Of a stretch of 64,000 nt of DNA, positions 29,381 to 40,148 are shown piece after piece. The notes beneath the pieces are model-generated. The model saw only the letters and a list, made by a program, of their open reading frames with translations. It was not told the origin of the DNA and did no database searches. Every line of letters starts with the position of its first letter. The first letter of the stretch is position 1. The stretch is from Odontocerum albicorne (Eukaryota; Arthropoda; Insecta; Trichoptera; Odontoceridae). The DNA lies in contig OX463863.1 in the NCBI GenBank assembly GCA_949825065.1, positions 17,903,240 to 17,967,239 on the forward strand. The letters are read 5' to 3'. The translations under genes and the position numbers were made by a program.

Positions 29381-29650
29381 CACGTTCACTGCGTATAAAA
29401 TACTTAATGTCATACAGAGATGCTGAAAATTCGCGAATTTTTGAAAACCCATAACTTTGTTAAAAATCAAATTCTACTTTCTATTGAAACATCATATACA
29501 AGTGTATTCCTTCGTGTCTTCAAAACACATGAAACCGGCGACTAATCCTTATCGGGAGACGTTTATGAGTGCACTCAACATTCAAGGATTCCCGTGTCCA
29601 TGCAAAATATTTGTATGGACACGGGAGCCATGTTCGACGCAGTGAACGTG
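29381..29650. mobile_element. 270-bp MITE flanked by TTAA, with an occupied/empty site pair
   Basis: TTAA lies at 29377-29380 and 29651-29654. The ends are CACGTTCACTGCGT and its exact reverse complement ACGCAGTGAACGTG. The body has a strong hairpin (CCCGTGTCCAT / ATGGACACGGG at about 29591-29626). The flanks, CTAGCACAGGCTGCC and TAGATGG, meet at a single TTAA in the inverted sister sequence at about 37515-37530. Confidence 0.85.
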
Positions 29651-29729
29651 TTAATAGATGGAATACTAGCATATGCTTACATAAATAATTAGTTTTATTC
29701 AGGTCAGACTGTACAAGATTTCTTCTTCC

Positions 29730-30000
29730 TTTTAGACTTTCTATAGACTCAAGAGTCTGTTACTGCAGGATTGTCCTCCTGTGATGCTGAGCTCCAGCTA
29801 TCTCTCCATCGTTTCGGGGGTGTCCCTGGTGGACTCCGTCCATCCGGAACCACATGCAGAGCTATGTATGGAATTCTTGTTGAATTCATTCTCTGTACAT
29901 GTTGATACTAGTATCGTCGACGCTGTCGTCCCCATCTGACCACATCTTGGACCTCACAGACCTCTCGGATTGTGATATGCTAAGGACAACGGAAATGAGA
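29730..30000 (-). pseudogene. LINE C-terminal relic
   Basis: Related to 13600-13830. It shares TGTCCTCCTGTGATGCTGAG, CGTTTCGGGGGTGTCCCTGG and TGTCGTCCCCATCTGACCAC, the last reading VVRWGRQ in reverse complement. Confidence 0.5.
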
Positions 30001-30049
30001 ACTCTGCGCGCTATTGCTGGGAAGACTTTGCGTGATCGTACAAGATTGA

Positions 30050-30560
30050 ATGCGTGTAAATAAAAGTTAAATTATAAAGTTGCTTTCAAAACAAATATTA
30101 AAAAAGAAATTTGCTGTCTTAATTATGATTTATGACAAGACATCGCTGAGATACTAAAAATATTGAAAACCATCATTCGCACTTGGCGGGAGATTGGGTT
30201 GACATTTTTCACGAAACGTGTTGTCGCGTCGACACTTCTCAACGTACTAACCTCGAACCGGTTTCGTTGCGGAGGGGAAGGGTCAGGCTACACGGAAGTG
30301 TAAAATAAACATGTCGAAAATAAAATCCATCCGGTCGTGAGAGCCTCAGTACACTTACTTTGTGGATACGCCTCGTATGTAAAGAGCTGATAGAAAACAA
30401 ATATGGAAGCCACATAAAGTGAAGACCTGATCTCTCCTCCAAACACAATACTGTAACATTGAACCATGGTTATTCGCCCGTAAGTCACCAAGGAACAGTC
30501 CCTGAAAACACTGTCTTTACCTGTCACCAAATAATTCTTAATCCCAGACAAAACTACTAA
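30050..30560 (-). repeat. Repeat R, inverted copy
   Basis: The reverse complement carries TTAGTAGTTTTGTCTGGGAT, AAGAATTATTTGGTGACAGG, GAGATCAGGTCTTCAC and GCAACTTTATAATTTAACTT in the order found at 37130-37400 and, in part, 45965-46320. The function and class are unknown. The 29-30.5 kb segment as a whole looks like an inverted duplicate of 37.1-37.57 kb. Confidence 0.65.
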
Positions 30561-31470
30561 ACCACGATTGTGTTATAAATCTTTATTTATTTTGTATCTA
30601 TCGATTGTGTTATAAATCTTTATATTTCTATATCTCAAGATTTATTCATAAAATTCTCAAAAAATTCAATCTTTCTTGTTCCATCAAATAATTCTTAATC
30701 GCAGACAAAGCCACTAAACCACGATTGTGTTATAAATCTTTCTTTATTTTGTATCTATCGATTGTGTTATAAATCTTTATATTTCTATATCTCAAGATTT
30801 ATTCATAAAATTCTCAAAAAATTAAATCTTTCTTGTTCCATCAAATTATTCTTATTCGCAGACAAAGCCACTAAACCACGATTGTGTTATAAATCTTTAT
30901 TTATTTTGTATCTATCGATTGTGTTATAAATCTTTATATTTCTATATCTCAAGATTTATTCATAAAATTCTCAAAAAATTCAATCTTTCTTGTTCCATCA
31001 AATAATTCTTAATCGCAGACAAAGCCACTAAACCACGATTGTGTTATAAATCTTTCTTTATTTTGTATCTATCGATTGTGTTATAAATCTTTATATTTCT
31101 ATATCTCAAGATTTATTCATAAAATTCTCAAAAAATTAAATCTTTCTTGTTCCATCAAATTATTCTTATTCGCAGACAAAGCCACTAAACCACGATTGTG
31201 TTATAAATCTTTCTTTATTTTGTATCTATCGATTGTGTTATAAATCTTTATATTTCTATATCTCAAGATTTATTCATAAAATTCTCAAAAAATTAAATCT
31301 TTCTTGTTCCATCAAATAATTCTTATTCGCAGACAAAGCCACTAAACCACGATTGTGTTATAAATCTTTCTTTATTTTGTATCTATCGATTGTGTTATAA
31401 ATCTTTATATTTCTATATCTCAAGATTTATTCATAAAATTCTCAAAAAATTCAATCTTTCTTGTTCCATG
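30530..31470. repeat. 157-bp tandem repeat, six copies
   Basis: ACCACGATTGTGTTATAAAT starts at about 30561, 30718, 30875, 31032, 31189 and 31346, an exact 157-bp period. Inside each unit a second GATTGTGTTATAAATC repeats about 43 bp later. The unit contains the edge of repeat R (AATTCTTAATCGCAGACAAA; compare TTTGTCTGCGATAAAGAATT at 37150). Confidence 0.95.
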
Positions 31471-31564
31471 TGAGTGTTGTTCCACTAAAAAACAAATCTA
31501 GGTTCTTTACCACTATAAAATAAGTCTTCTACAATTACATAAGTCTACTTGGTAATATTTTGTG

Positions 31565-31625
31565 ATACACATATCTTACATATATTATATTGAATTTCAA
31601 TATAATATATGTAAGATATGTGTAT
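31565..31625. repeat. Perfect 29-bp inverted repeat with 3-nt spacer
   Basis: The left arm 31565-31593 starts ATACACATATCTTACATATA. The right arm 31597-31625 is its exact reverse complement, with spacer ATT. The arms are AT-rich. No coding sequence or known element is attached. Confidence 0.95.
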
Positions 31626-31934
31626 AATTTAAAAGAATGACCGGATGTGTTTCCAAATTGGACTACTCACGTCACGCAGCATGTTTGGCTTCTGCAAATG
31701 TGTTTTGTGTCATTTTCACTTCACCGTCACGATATAATTTGTGTCATTTTCGGCTTAAGGGCATTAGGTAAATTATGTAATAGATTTTTTGTATTTTATG
31801 GTTATAATTATTATTATACATTATGTAAAAAATATTATTGCCATATATTTAATTGCACCTCTGTAATAATAATAATGCAAAAGGACTACTTATATTGCTC
31901 CATTTAGAGACTAAACTCTCCCAGGGCGCTACAA

Positions 31935-32545
31935 CTCTTGAAACATGTTCTCAAAAAGTTCAAATTGAATAAGTTAGCTATTCACACAAATATGTTTAAA
32001 ATACCATAAAAATAATAACTATGCAGAGAAGCCCTGCGGTTGTAGAAATTGTTCGGGCATTGTCAAAAGAAATTTTTGAAATCTCATGAAAAGATTCATG
32101 GTGGAGCGAAGCCCTACAAATGTATGAATTGTTCGAAAATATTATTTTTTTTACTTAATATGCCCTTCAAGTATTTATACTAGAAAGAAACTAAACCCTA
32201 CAGCTGTGGAAATGGTGTGAAAAAAATTCTGAAGAAAAAGTTATTTAAAATGTCATGAAAGGATTTGTAGAGGAGAGAAGCTCTACAGGGGTGGACACAA
32301 TGACAAGATTTTTAGAAAAACCTGTTAACACTCTCATAATCGGATTCATAGTGGAGAGAAAGCCCTAGCTGTGATTATTATGCAAAAAGATTTTCGAAAC
32401 AAAAGTATTTTAAATCTCATGAAAAGATTCTTATTGGATACAAACCCTTCAGCTGTGGATAGTGTGGGGAAGCACTTTCAAACAATAAAAGTTTGAAGCG
32501 CTATTTGATTATTCATAGTGCCCTTAAAAATAGTGGAATTAATTC
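31935..32545 (+). pseudogene. Unit E: decayed C2H2 zinc-finger gene
   Basis: It begins with AACATGTTCTCAAAAAGTTC, the start of the finger exon of units A-C. It then has about seven recognisable but shifted finger remnants with GGAGAGAAGC, CCCTACAGCTGTGGA and AAATCTCATGAAAAGATTC. Stops and frameshifts occur in nearly every finger, so no protein can be made. Immediately downstream lies the 49-bp satellite, in the position of the 3' untranslated region of the sister genes. Confidence 0.85.
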
Positions 32546-32592
32546 TTTATATTTTTTTATTTGACTTTTTGTTATATTTTGGTATCAATTTA

Positions 32593-35500
32593 ATAGCCTG
32601 TGTTATGTTGCACCATTCAACACCCTGGCTGGATTAATATTATAGCCTGTGTTATGTTGTACCAATCAACACACTGGCTGGATTAATATTATAGCCTGTG
32701 TTATGTTGCACCATTCAACACACTGGCTGGATTAATATTATAGCCTGTGTTATGTTGTACCATTCAACACACTGGCTGGATTAATATTATAGCCTGTGTT
32801 ATGTTGCACCATTCAACACACTGGCTGGATTAATATTATAGCCTGTGTTATGTTGCACCATTCAACACACTGGCTGGATTAATATTATAGCATGTGTTAT
32901 GTTGTACCATTCAACACACTGGCTGGATTAATATTATAGCCTGTGTTATGTTGCACCATTCAACACACTGGCTGGATTAATATTATAGCCTGTGTTATGT
33001 TGCACCATTCAACACACTGGCTGGATTAATATTATAGCATGTGTTATGTTGTACCATTCAACACACTGGCTGGATTAATATTATAGCCTGTGTTATGTTG
33101 CACCATTCAACACACTGGCTGGATTAATATTATAGCCTGTGTTATGTTGCACCATTCAACACACTGGCTGGATTAATATTATAGTCTGTGTTATGTTGAA
33201 CCATTCAACACACTGGCTGGATTAATATTATAGTCTGTGTTATGTTGAACCATTCAACACACTGGCTGGATTAATATTATAGCCTGTGTTATGTTGCACC
33301 ATTCAACACACTGGCTGGATTAATATTATAGCCTGTGTTATGTTGCCCCATTCAACACACTGGCTGGATTAATATTATAGCCTGTGTTATGTTGCCCCAT
33401 TCAACACACTGGCTGGATTAATATTATAGCCTGTGTTATGTTGCACCACTCAACACACTGGCTGGATTAATATTATAGCCTGTGTTATGTTGCACCATTC
33501 AACACACTGGCTGGATTAATATTATAGCATGTGTTATGTTGCACCATTCAACACACTGGCTGGATTAATATTATAGCCTGTGTTATGTTGCACCACTCAA
33601 CACACTGGCTGGATTAATATTATAGCCTGTGTTATGTTGCACCATTCAACACACTGGCTGGATTAATATTATAGCCTGTGTTATGTTGCACCATTCAACA
33701 CACTGGCTGGATTAATATTATAGCCTGTGTTATGTTGTACCATTCAACACACTGGCTGGATTAATATTATAGCCTGTGTTATGTTGCACCATTCAACACA
33801 CTGGCTGGATTAATATTATAGCCTGTGTTATGTTGCACCATTCAACACACTGGCTGGATTAATATTATAGCATGTGTTATGTTGTACCATTCAACACACT
33901 GGCTGGATTAATATTATAGCATGTGTTATGTTGCACCATTCAACACACTGGCTGGATTAATATTATAGCCTGTGTTATGTTGCTCCATTCAACACACTAG
34001 CTGGATTAATATTATAGCCTGTGTTATGTTGCACCATTCAACACACTGGCTGGATTAATATTATAGCATGTGTTATGTTGTACCATTCAACACACTGGCT
34101 GGATTAATATTATAGCATGTGTTATGTTGCACCATTCAACACACTGGCTGGATTAATATTATAGCCTGTGTTATGTTGCACCACTCAACACACTGGCTGG
34201 ATTAATATTATAGCCTGTGTTATGTTGCACCATTCAACACACTGGCTGGATTAATATTATAGCCTGTGTTATGTTGCACCATTCAACACACTGGCTGGAT
34301 TAATATTATAGCCTGTGTTATGTTGTACCATTCAACACACTGGCTGGATTAATATTATAGCCTGTGTTATGTTGCACCATTCAACACACTGGCTGGATTA
34401 ATATTATAGCCTGTGTTATGTTGTACCATTCAACACACTGGCTGGATTAATATTATAGCCTGTGTTATGTTGCACCATTCAACACACTGGCTGGATTAAT
34501 ATTATAGCATGTGTTATGTTGCACCATTCAACACACTGGCTGGATTAATATTAAAGCCTGTGTTATGTTGCACCATTCAACACACTGGCTGGATTAATAT
34601 TATAGCCTGTGTTATGTTGCTCCATTCAACACACTAGCTGGATTAATATTATAGCCTGTGTTATGTTGCACCATTCAACACACTGGCTGGATTAATATTA
34701 TAGCCTGTGTTATGTTGCACCATTCAACACACTGGCTGGATTAATATTATAGCCTGTGTTATGTTGCACCATTCAACACACTGGCTGGATTAATATTATA
34801 GCCTGTGTTATGTTGCACCATTCAACACACTGGCTGGATTAATATTATAGCCTGTGTTATGTTGCACCATTCAACACACTGGCTGGATTAATATTATAGC
34901 CTGTGTTATGTTGCACCATTCAACACACTGGCTGGATTAATATTATAGCCTGTGTTATGTTGCCCCATTCAACACACTGGCTGGATTAATATTATAGCCT
35001 GTGTTATGTTGCCCCATTCAACACACTGGCTGGATTAATATTATAGCCTGTGTTATGTTGCACCACTCAACACACTGGCTGGATTAATATTATAGCCTGT
35101 GTTATGTTGCACCATTCAACACACTGGCTGGATTAATATTATAGCATGTGTTATGTTGCACCATTCAACACACTGGCTGGATTAATATTAAAGCCTGTGT
35201 TATGTTGCACCATTCAACACACTGGCTGGATTAATATTATAGCCTGTGTTATGTTGCACCATTCAACACACTGGCTGGATTAATATTATAGCCTGTGTTA
35301 TGTTGCACCATTCAACACACTGGCTGGATTAATATTATAGCCTGTGTTATGTTGCCCCATTCAACACACTGGCTGGATTAATATTATAGCCTGTGTTATG
35401 TTGCCCCATTCAACACACTGGCTGGATTAATATTATAGCCTGTGTTATGTTGCACCACTCAACACACTGGCTGGATTAATATTATAGCCTGTGTTATGTT

Positions 35501-35729
35501 GCACCATTCAACACAATGGCTGGATTAATATTATAGCCTTTGTTATGTTGCACCATTCAATACACTGGCTGGATTAATATTATAGTCTGTGTTATGTTGA
35601 ACCATTCAACACACTGGCTGGATTAATATTATAGCCTGTGTTATGTTGCACAATTCAACACACTGGCTGGATTAATATTATAGCCTGTGTTATGTTGCAC
35701 CATTCAACACAATGGCTGGATTAATATTA
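32593..35729. repeat. 49-bp satellite, main block of about 64 copies
   Basis: The unit TAGCCTGTGTTATGTTGCAC then CATTCAACACACTGGCTGGA and TTAATATTA repeats every 49 bp. Variants (GCATG for GCCTG, GTACC, GCCCC, GAACC or CCACTC) are arranged in blocks. Two rare markers, TGCTCC at 33981 and 34618, and TTAAAGCC at 34551 and 35188, both recur at exactly 637 bp (13 units). Each unit holds the imperfect palindrome TGTTGnACCATTCAACA. Confidence 0.97.
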
Positions 35730-36535
35730 TCAATCAATCAACAATGGCTCTACAACCCAGGTCGGGTCTTGGCCTCCTTTAAAGCACGCCTCCATGACTG
35801 GCGGTCCTGTGCTGCTGTTCGCCAGTTCTGGATGCCAATGAGCTGCGCATCCCTATTGACACCATCCAGCCATCGAAGCTTCGGCCTTCCTGGCTTTCTT
35901 CGACCCCCCGGTGTGCCATTCAAGAGCCTTCTCGGAATGTCTTCCTCACCCATTCGCTGCACGTGTCCAGCCCACCTGAGTCTCCCAATTAAAATCTCTT
36001 GTGTTATGGTAGGGTCTCCATACAGACCGTACAGCTCCTGATTATACCTGATACGCCATTCTCCGTTATTGCAAATGGGGCCATATATTTTGCGCAGAAT
36101 CTTCCTCTCAAATGTCCCTAGAGCCCTCATGTCCACTCTACTTAGAGTCCAACATTCTGAGCCATAGGTGAGCACAGGTCGGATGAGTGTTTTATAAAGT
36201 AGAGTTTTGGTTTTTCTAGAGAGATGTCGTGATTTCATGTACCTCTGCAGTCCAAAATAGCATCGGTTTGCAGCTATTAATCTTCGATTTATTTCAGTGG
36301 AAACATCGTTCTTACTTGTCACCATGGTACTGAGATACACAAATTCAGAAACGGTTTGGAAGGTAAAGTTGTCTATTTGTAGACTTATTGGGTTTTGGCG
36401 TCCATTTACGGGCATATATTTTGTTTTGGTCTCATTGACTACCAAGCCTAGGTTTTTTGCTGATGCTGCTAGTGCTCGGAAGGCATTTATAAGTTCATGT
36501 TCCGACCTCGCTATGATGTCAATGTCATCTGCATG
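35730..36535 (-). mobile_element. 5'-truncated LINE inserted in the 49-bp satellite
   Basis: The minus strand has an open frame of about 260 codons. It starts at the catalytic box (HADDIDIIARSE), continues with LGLVVNETKTKYM, a FVYLS segment and KTLIRPVLTYGSECWTLS, then FERKILRKIYGP and RLRWAGHVQRM, and ends GRPKLRWLDGV...NWRTAAQDR. This is the second half of reverse transcriptase plus the C-terminal domain of a non-LTR element. The 3' end (35730) has the short repeat CAATCAATCA. About 18 bp of one satellite unit is missing at the junction. It is the best-preserved LINE in the window and probably young. Confidence 0.9.
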
Positions 36536-36949
36536 CACCATTCAACACACTGGCTGGATTAATATTATAGCCTGTGTTATGTTGCACCATTCAACACACT
36601 GGCTGGATTAACATTATAGCCTGTGTTATGTTGCACCATTCAACACACTGGCTGAATTAACATTATAGCCTGTGTTATGTTGCACCATTCAACACACTGG
36701 CTGGATTAATATTATAGCCTGTGTTATGTTGCACCATTCAACACACTGGCTGGATTAATATTATAGCCTGTGTTATGTTGCACCATTCAACACACTGGTT
36801 GGATTAATATTATAGCCTGTGTTATGTTGCACCATTCAACACACTGGCTGGATTAATATTATAGTCTTTGTTATGTTGCACCATTCAATACACTGGCTGG
36901 ATTAATATTATAGTCTGTGTTATGTTGAACCATTCAACACACTTAATAT
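36536..36949. repeat. 49-bp satellite, short block of about 8 copies
   Basis: Same unit and orientation as 32593-35729, resuming after the LINE. The last unit breaks off at CAACACACTTAATATTA. It is followed by TTTTTATTTC and ACTACGTGAATT, which corresponds to the sequence after the single unit in the 3' UTR of unit A (TTTATTATCAATAAAACTGC then GTGAATT). Confidence 0.95.
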
Positions 36950-37129
36950 TATTTTTATTTCTAAAAAAACTACGTGAATTGTTGGTAAGCTCCAGTATAG
37001 CTTTGAAGCAAATTCAAAAAAGTAATTTATTTCTGGAAATTTTGCAACGAACCGTAAGGGAAAAAAATGTACTATAAAAAAAACTATGTGTAGTTTTGAT
37101 AAACAATTTTCATAAGAAGTAATGACATA

Positions 37130-37570
37130 ATCATGGTTCAGTAGCTTTGTCTGCGATAAAGAATTATTTAGTGACAGGTAAAGACATTGTTATTTATTGA
37201 CTTGAATAGTCATGGTACAATGTTGCAGTATTGTGGTTGGCAGAGAGATCAGGTCCTCATTTCATTCAGCTTCCACTTGTGAAAAATGGTTTTCAATGTT
37301 ATTTAGTATCTCAGCGATCCCTCAATCATAATTAAAACAAAAAACAGCTATTTAAATATTTTTTTCAGCGCAACTTTATAATTTAATATTTACTTGAGCA
37401 CATCTGATCTTGGACTATCTGACCTGAAAAAACCTAATTATGCTTTGAATAATGGCCGTGAACAACTAATTATATATATATATATAAGTAATTTACTATA
37501 TGGTGTTCCATCCATCTATTAAGGCAATCTGTGCTAGCGAGTGAGAATTTGTCTATGGTTTTTTCTATGG
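37130..37570 (+). repeat. Repeat R, plus-strand copy
   Basis: Shares CATGGTTCAGTAGCTTTGTC, GACAGGTAAAGACATTG and GGCAGAGAGATCAGGTC with the copies at 30050-30560 (inverted) and 45965-46420. It includes the uninterrupted TTAA site (about 37523) homologous to the insertion site of the MITE at 29381. Confidence 0.65.
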
Positions 37571-37899
37571 AGTATAACTGTCAAAATCATTTGATAATGG
37601 CGTATTTACTTCGTACATAGGAGTTCACGGCCGTTATTTAAGAAGACACCGCGCATCTGGCGAATACTCCATACCTTACGTTCACGGCCAAAATGAAGTC
37701 ACTGCGTATACTCCATCAGATATAGGAATCATGGCCATTATTCAGAAAGAATAGTTATTCCTGACGAATTGATCTGTCCATTAGGTATTGAAAATATTCG
37801 ATTTATTTTGTCAATATTTTCGTTTTTGTGAGTTGATCATGTTATTGATTTAGTACACGGTGATAGTATATCAGTGTGCGCTGCTTGATAAAGTATCAT

Positions 37900-39170
37900 T
37901 TTATGTTTTTAAAAGGCGTACTTTTACCTCAGTTCATTTTGAGAGTTGATCTGCTGGGATAGCGTTACATCAGTACAATAGAGGTTTTACACTTTTTTCC
38001 ATAAACTATATTAGTTCTTTTACAATAAAATCAAGTTGTTTGGTTCAAACTCTACTTACTCAATACGAAAAATTACATTTTTATGTTATTTTTAAGAAAA
38101 AAATCCTGTACAAATCAAACAAAAATATATTTTCTCAAACATTTTCAATTTAAAATTAATTTGAATCAGTGAATAGCTGCATGGAGATCCTCTCTATTTT
38201 CAGGATAAAACGTAAAAAATTGAATGGTAAAAAATGCTGTTCACTAATAAACGGAGCTAAAATAATCTATGAAATGTGTTAGTATTTTTACCTGTGACAC
38301 AACATGCATTTATTTGCTTTTTCTTTATTATGTGTCAATACATGTTGCTTCAGAGTTTTCCTCTTTGAGAAAATCTTATCAAATAAGATAAAAATAATAT
38401 AAATAAATTTTATATAGAAATTTTTTTTCCAAAGAAATGCACATAAAATGTAAATAAACAATTCAGTACTATGTCACTAGTAGAATATCAAATCAATTAG
38501 TGCAAGAGGCTAAGCAAAGCAATTTTGATATTGTTTATAAAAAAATCTGTCTCTAATTTGACTAGGAAAAATAGGAATAAAAAAATTAATAAATAAAATA
38601 AACTAATGACATTCTTGAAATGAGTCTGGCCTTTTGGTAAGGGACCAGAATGTTGGTCATGTGAGCAGCGTACGAGTGTTCATTACCTCCAGCATCAGCC
38701 GCAATTCCCCTCTTCGCTGTTCCGCTCCTCTTTGAGAGTCACCACAGCTCCACCGACTCTTGTCGTTACCACATCCACCTGCTTGTTTTAAATTATTATT
38801 TTCTCAAACATTTTCCATTTAAAATTAATTTGAATCAGTGAATAGCTGCATGGAGATCCTCTCTATTTTCAGGATGAGAGGACTAGATTGAATGGTAAAA
38901 AATGCTGTTCACTAATATCTTCCTTGCTACATTTGCTTTTTCTCCCATTACAGAGAACTTAATTCTTTCTTGGGAATGCTGCGAGCTCTCTGAGTGGGGA
39001 AGACAATTTCCCCACGACAACTTAAGAAATCCTTCCACACCAGATAACTTCTTCCTGTTTTAACTATAACATCATTCAGCGAAGAGGCACACATAACTAA
39101 CGCCTCTATAAAACAAATACTAATTACTCTTATTCAATGGAAACGCAAACCCGCCCCACCGGTAGGCTGT
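37900..39170. repeat. Upstream block of unit A, shared with unit C
   Basis: TTACCTCAGTTCATTTTG, GGGATAGCGTTACATCAGTA and GAGCTCTCTGAGTGGGGAAG occur in the same order at 59135-59690. In unit A a segment of about 125 bp (TCAGTGAATAGCTGCATGGA) is present twice (38165 and 38837), with about 550 bp between; unit C has it once. It has no coding frame. It may hold the promoter or 5' exons of the finger genes, or be a transposon copied along with them. Confidence 0.55.
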
Positions 39171-39379
39171 CCACCACTTCTTGAGACTTCAATTTCGACA
39201 GTGACCAAAAATTTATTTTCATTTATTTTGATAATCTGTTATATAATTATTCTAACATTGCAAGTACCTACCTAAAATGACAATGTATATAGCAACATTT
39301 AGATAGCAGACACCCTCAAGGGTTATCTAACTCTGTATTTGAATTTGCTATTATTGGCCAGTGACAATATTACAAACTA

Positions 39380-39715
39380 AGTATATATAAGTTGAGTGTT
39401 ATGATAGGAAGGTAGTGGTTGTGACAATTAGATAAGGTACTACTTCGCATTTGCATATGTTCAGAAAAACATATTTAGTAAGAAAACCGCAGTAAAATTA
39501 CCAAGGCCAGACAAACTACAAAAACACCTTTAAAACTCTCCTGATGTGTGACAGTAACACATTGAGATTTAGATGTAGTGTAATGCATGTGTCTAGTGTT
39601 CATACAACATCATAAATATTTTTAAAAGACCTCTGTAAAACAAATCTACACACACTACTAGCAAAGAAGATTATTATATTATTTATAGTTAAGGCATTAA
39701 CTTTGTGGAGGTTTA
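39380..39715 (-). repeat. LINE 3' tail, unit A copy
   Basis: Matches 8085-8330: TTGAGTGTTATGATAGGAAG (compare the 74-bp unit), AGTAAGAAAACCGCAG, AACACATTGAGATTTAGATG and AAAAGACCTCTG. The same tail is at 48235-48480 (unit B) and 59695-59790 (unit C), so it was duplicated with the genes. Confidence 0.7.
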
Positions 39716-39967
39716 AAGAATTGTAATTTGTTTTATTTCACTTTGTGTAACGGCATAATCCTACCGGTTTCAAGGTTTTCACCTCGTCATCAGGGGAGCA
39801 CAAGCAAGTCGTGTCTTGTCAAATTACAAAGAAGATTATCATGTCAGGAAAGGTTTCATTTACTAATATCGGGCATTGAATATAGTTTTATGCCTTCCTA
39901 CGTGAAAGGGTTAACATATTTATTATAAACTCATAGTTAAACTATTGCGAATGTTTCCAGGTTACAG

Positions 39968-40148
39968 ATGGATCCTCAGCTACACAAAAGTGCAGATGTA
40001 ATTGTGAAAGAAGAAAAGGCAAAAAATGGAGATACTGCAGCAGTGTTCCCCCACTGTGATATCAGTGTACATGAGGCAGATATCAAACAGGAATGTGCGC
40101 AAGATATCTGCGCAGATTCCAGACATGTTGATAATCCCACAGACCCAA
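39968..40148 (+). CDS. Unit A exon 1 (acidic module 1)
   Basis: Acceptor TTTCCAG at 39954-39960, seven untranslated bases, then ATGGATCC. The donor is A|GTATAC (GTAAAC in the sister units). It encodes MDPQLHKSADVIVKEEKAKN through ADIKQECAQDI. The acceptor before the start codon implies an upstream non-coding exon. Confidence 0.82.

Noticed and set aside
32593..36949. Regularly spaced 49-bp repeats as a CRISPR-like array
   Set aside because: Units are contiguous with no unique spacers, no associated genes, and the setting is a eukaryotic genome.
37481..37494. (TA)n run as an origin or promoter element
   Set aside because: A simple microsatellite in very AT-rich sequence; nothing else supports function.
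38250..38795. Segment between two 125-bp direct repeats as a small LTR element
   Set aside because: The repeats lack TG...CA ends, and no primer-binding site, polypurine tract or target duplication was seen. Local duplication is simpler.
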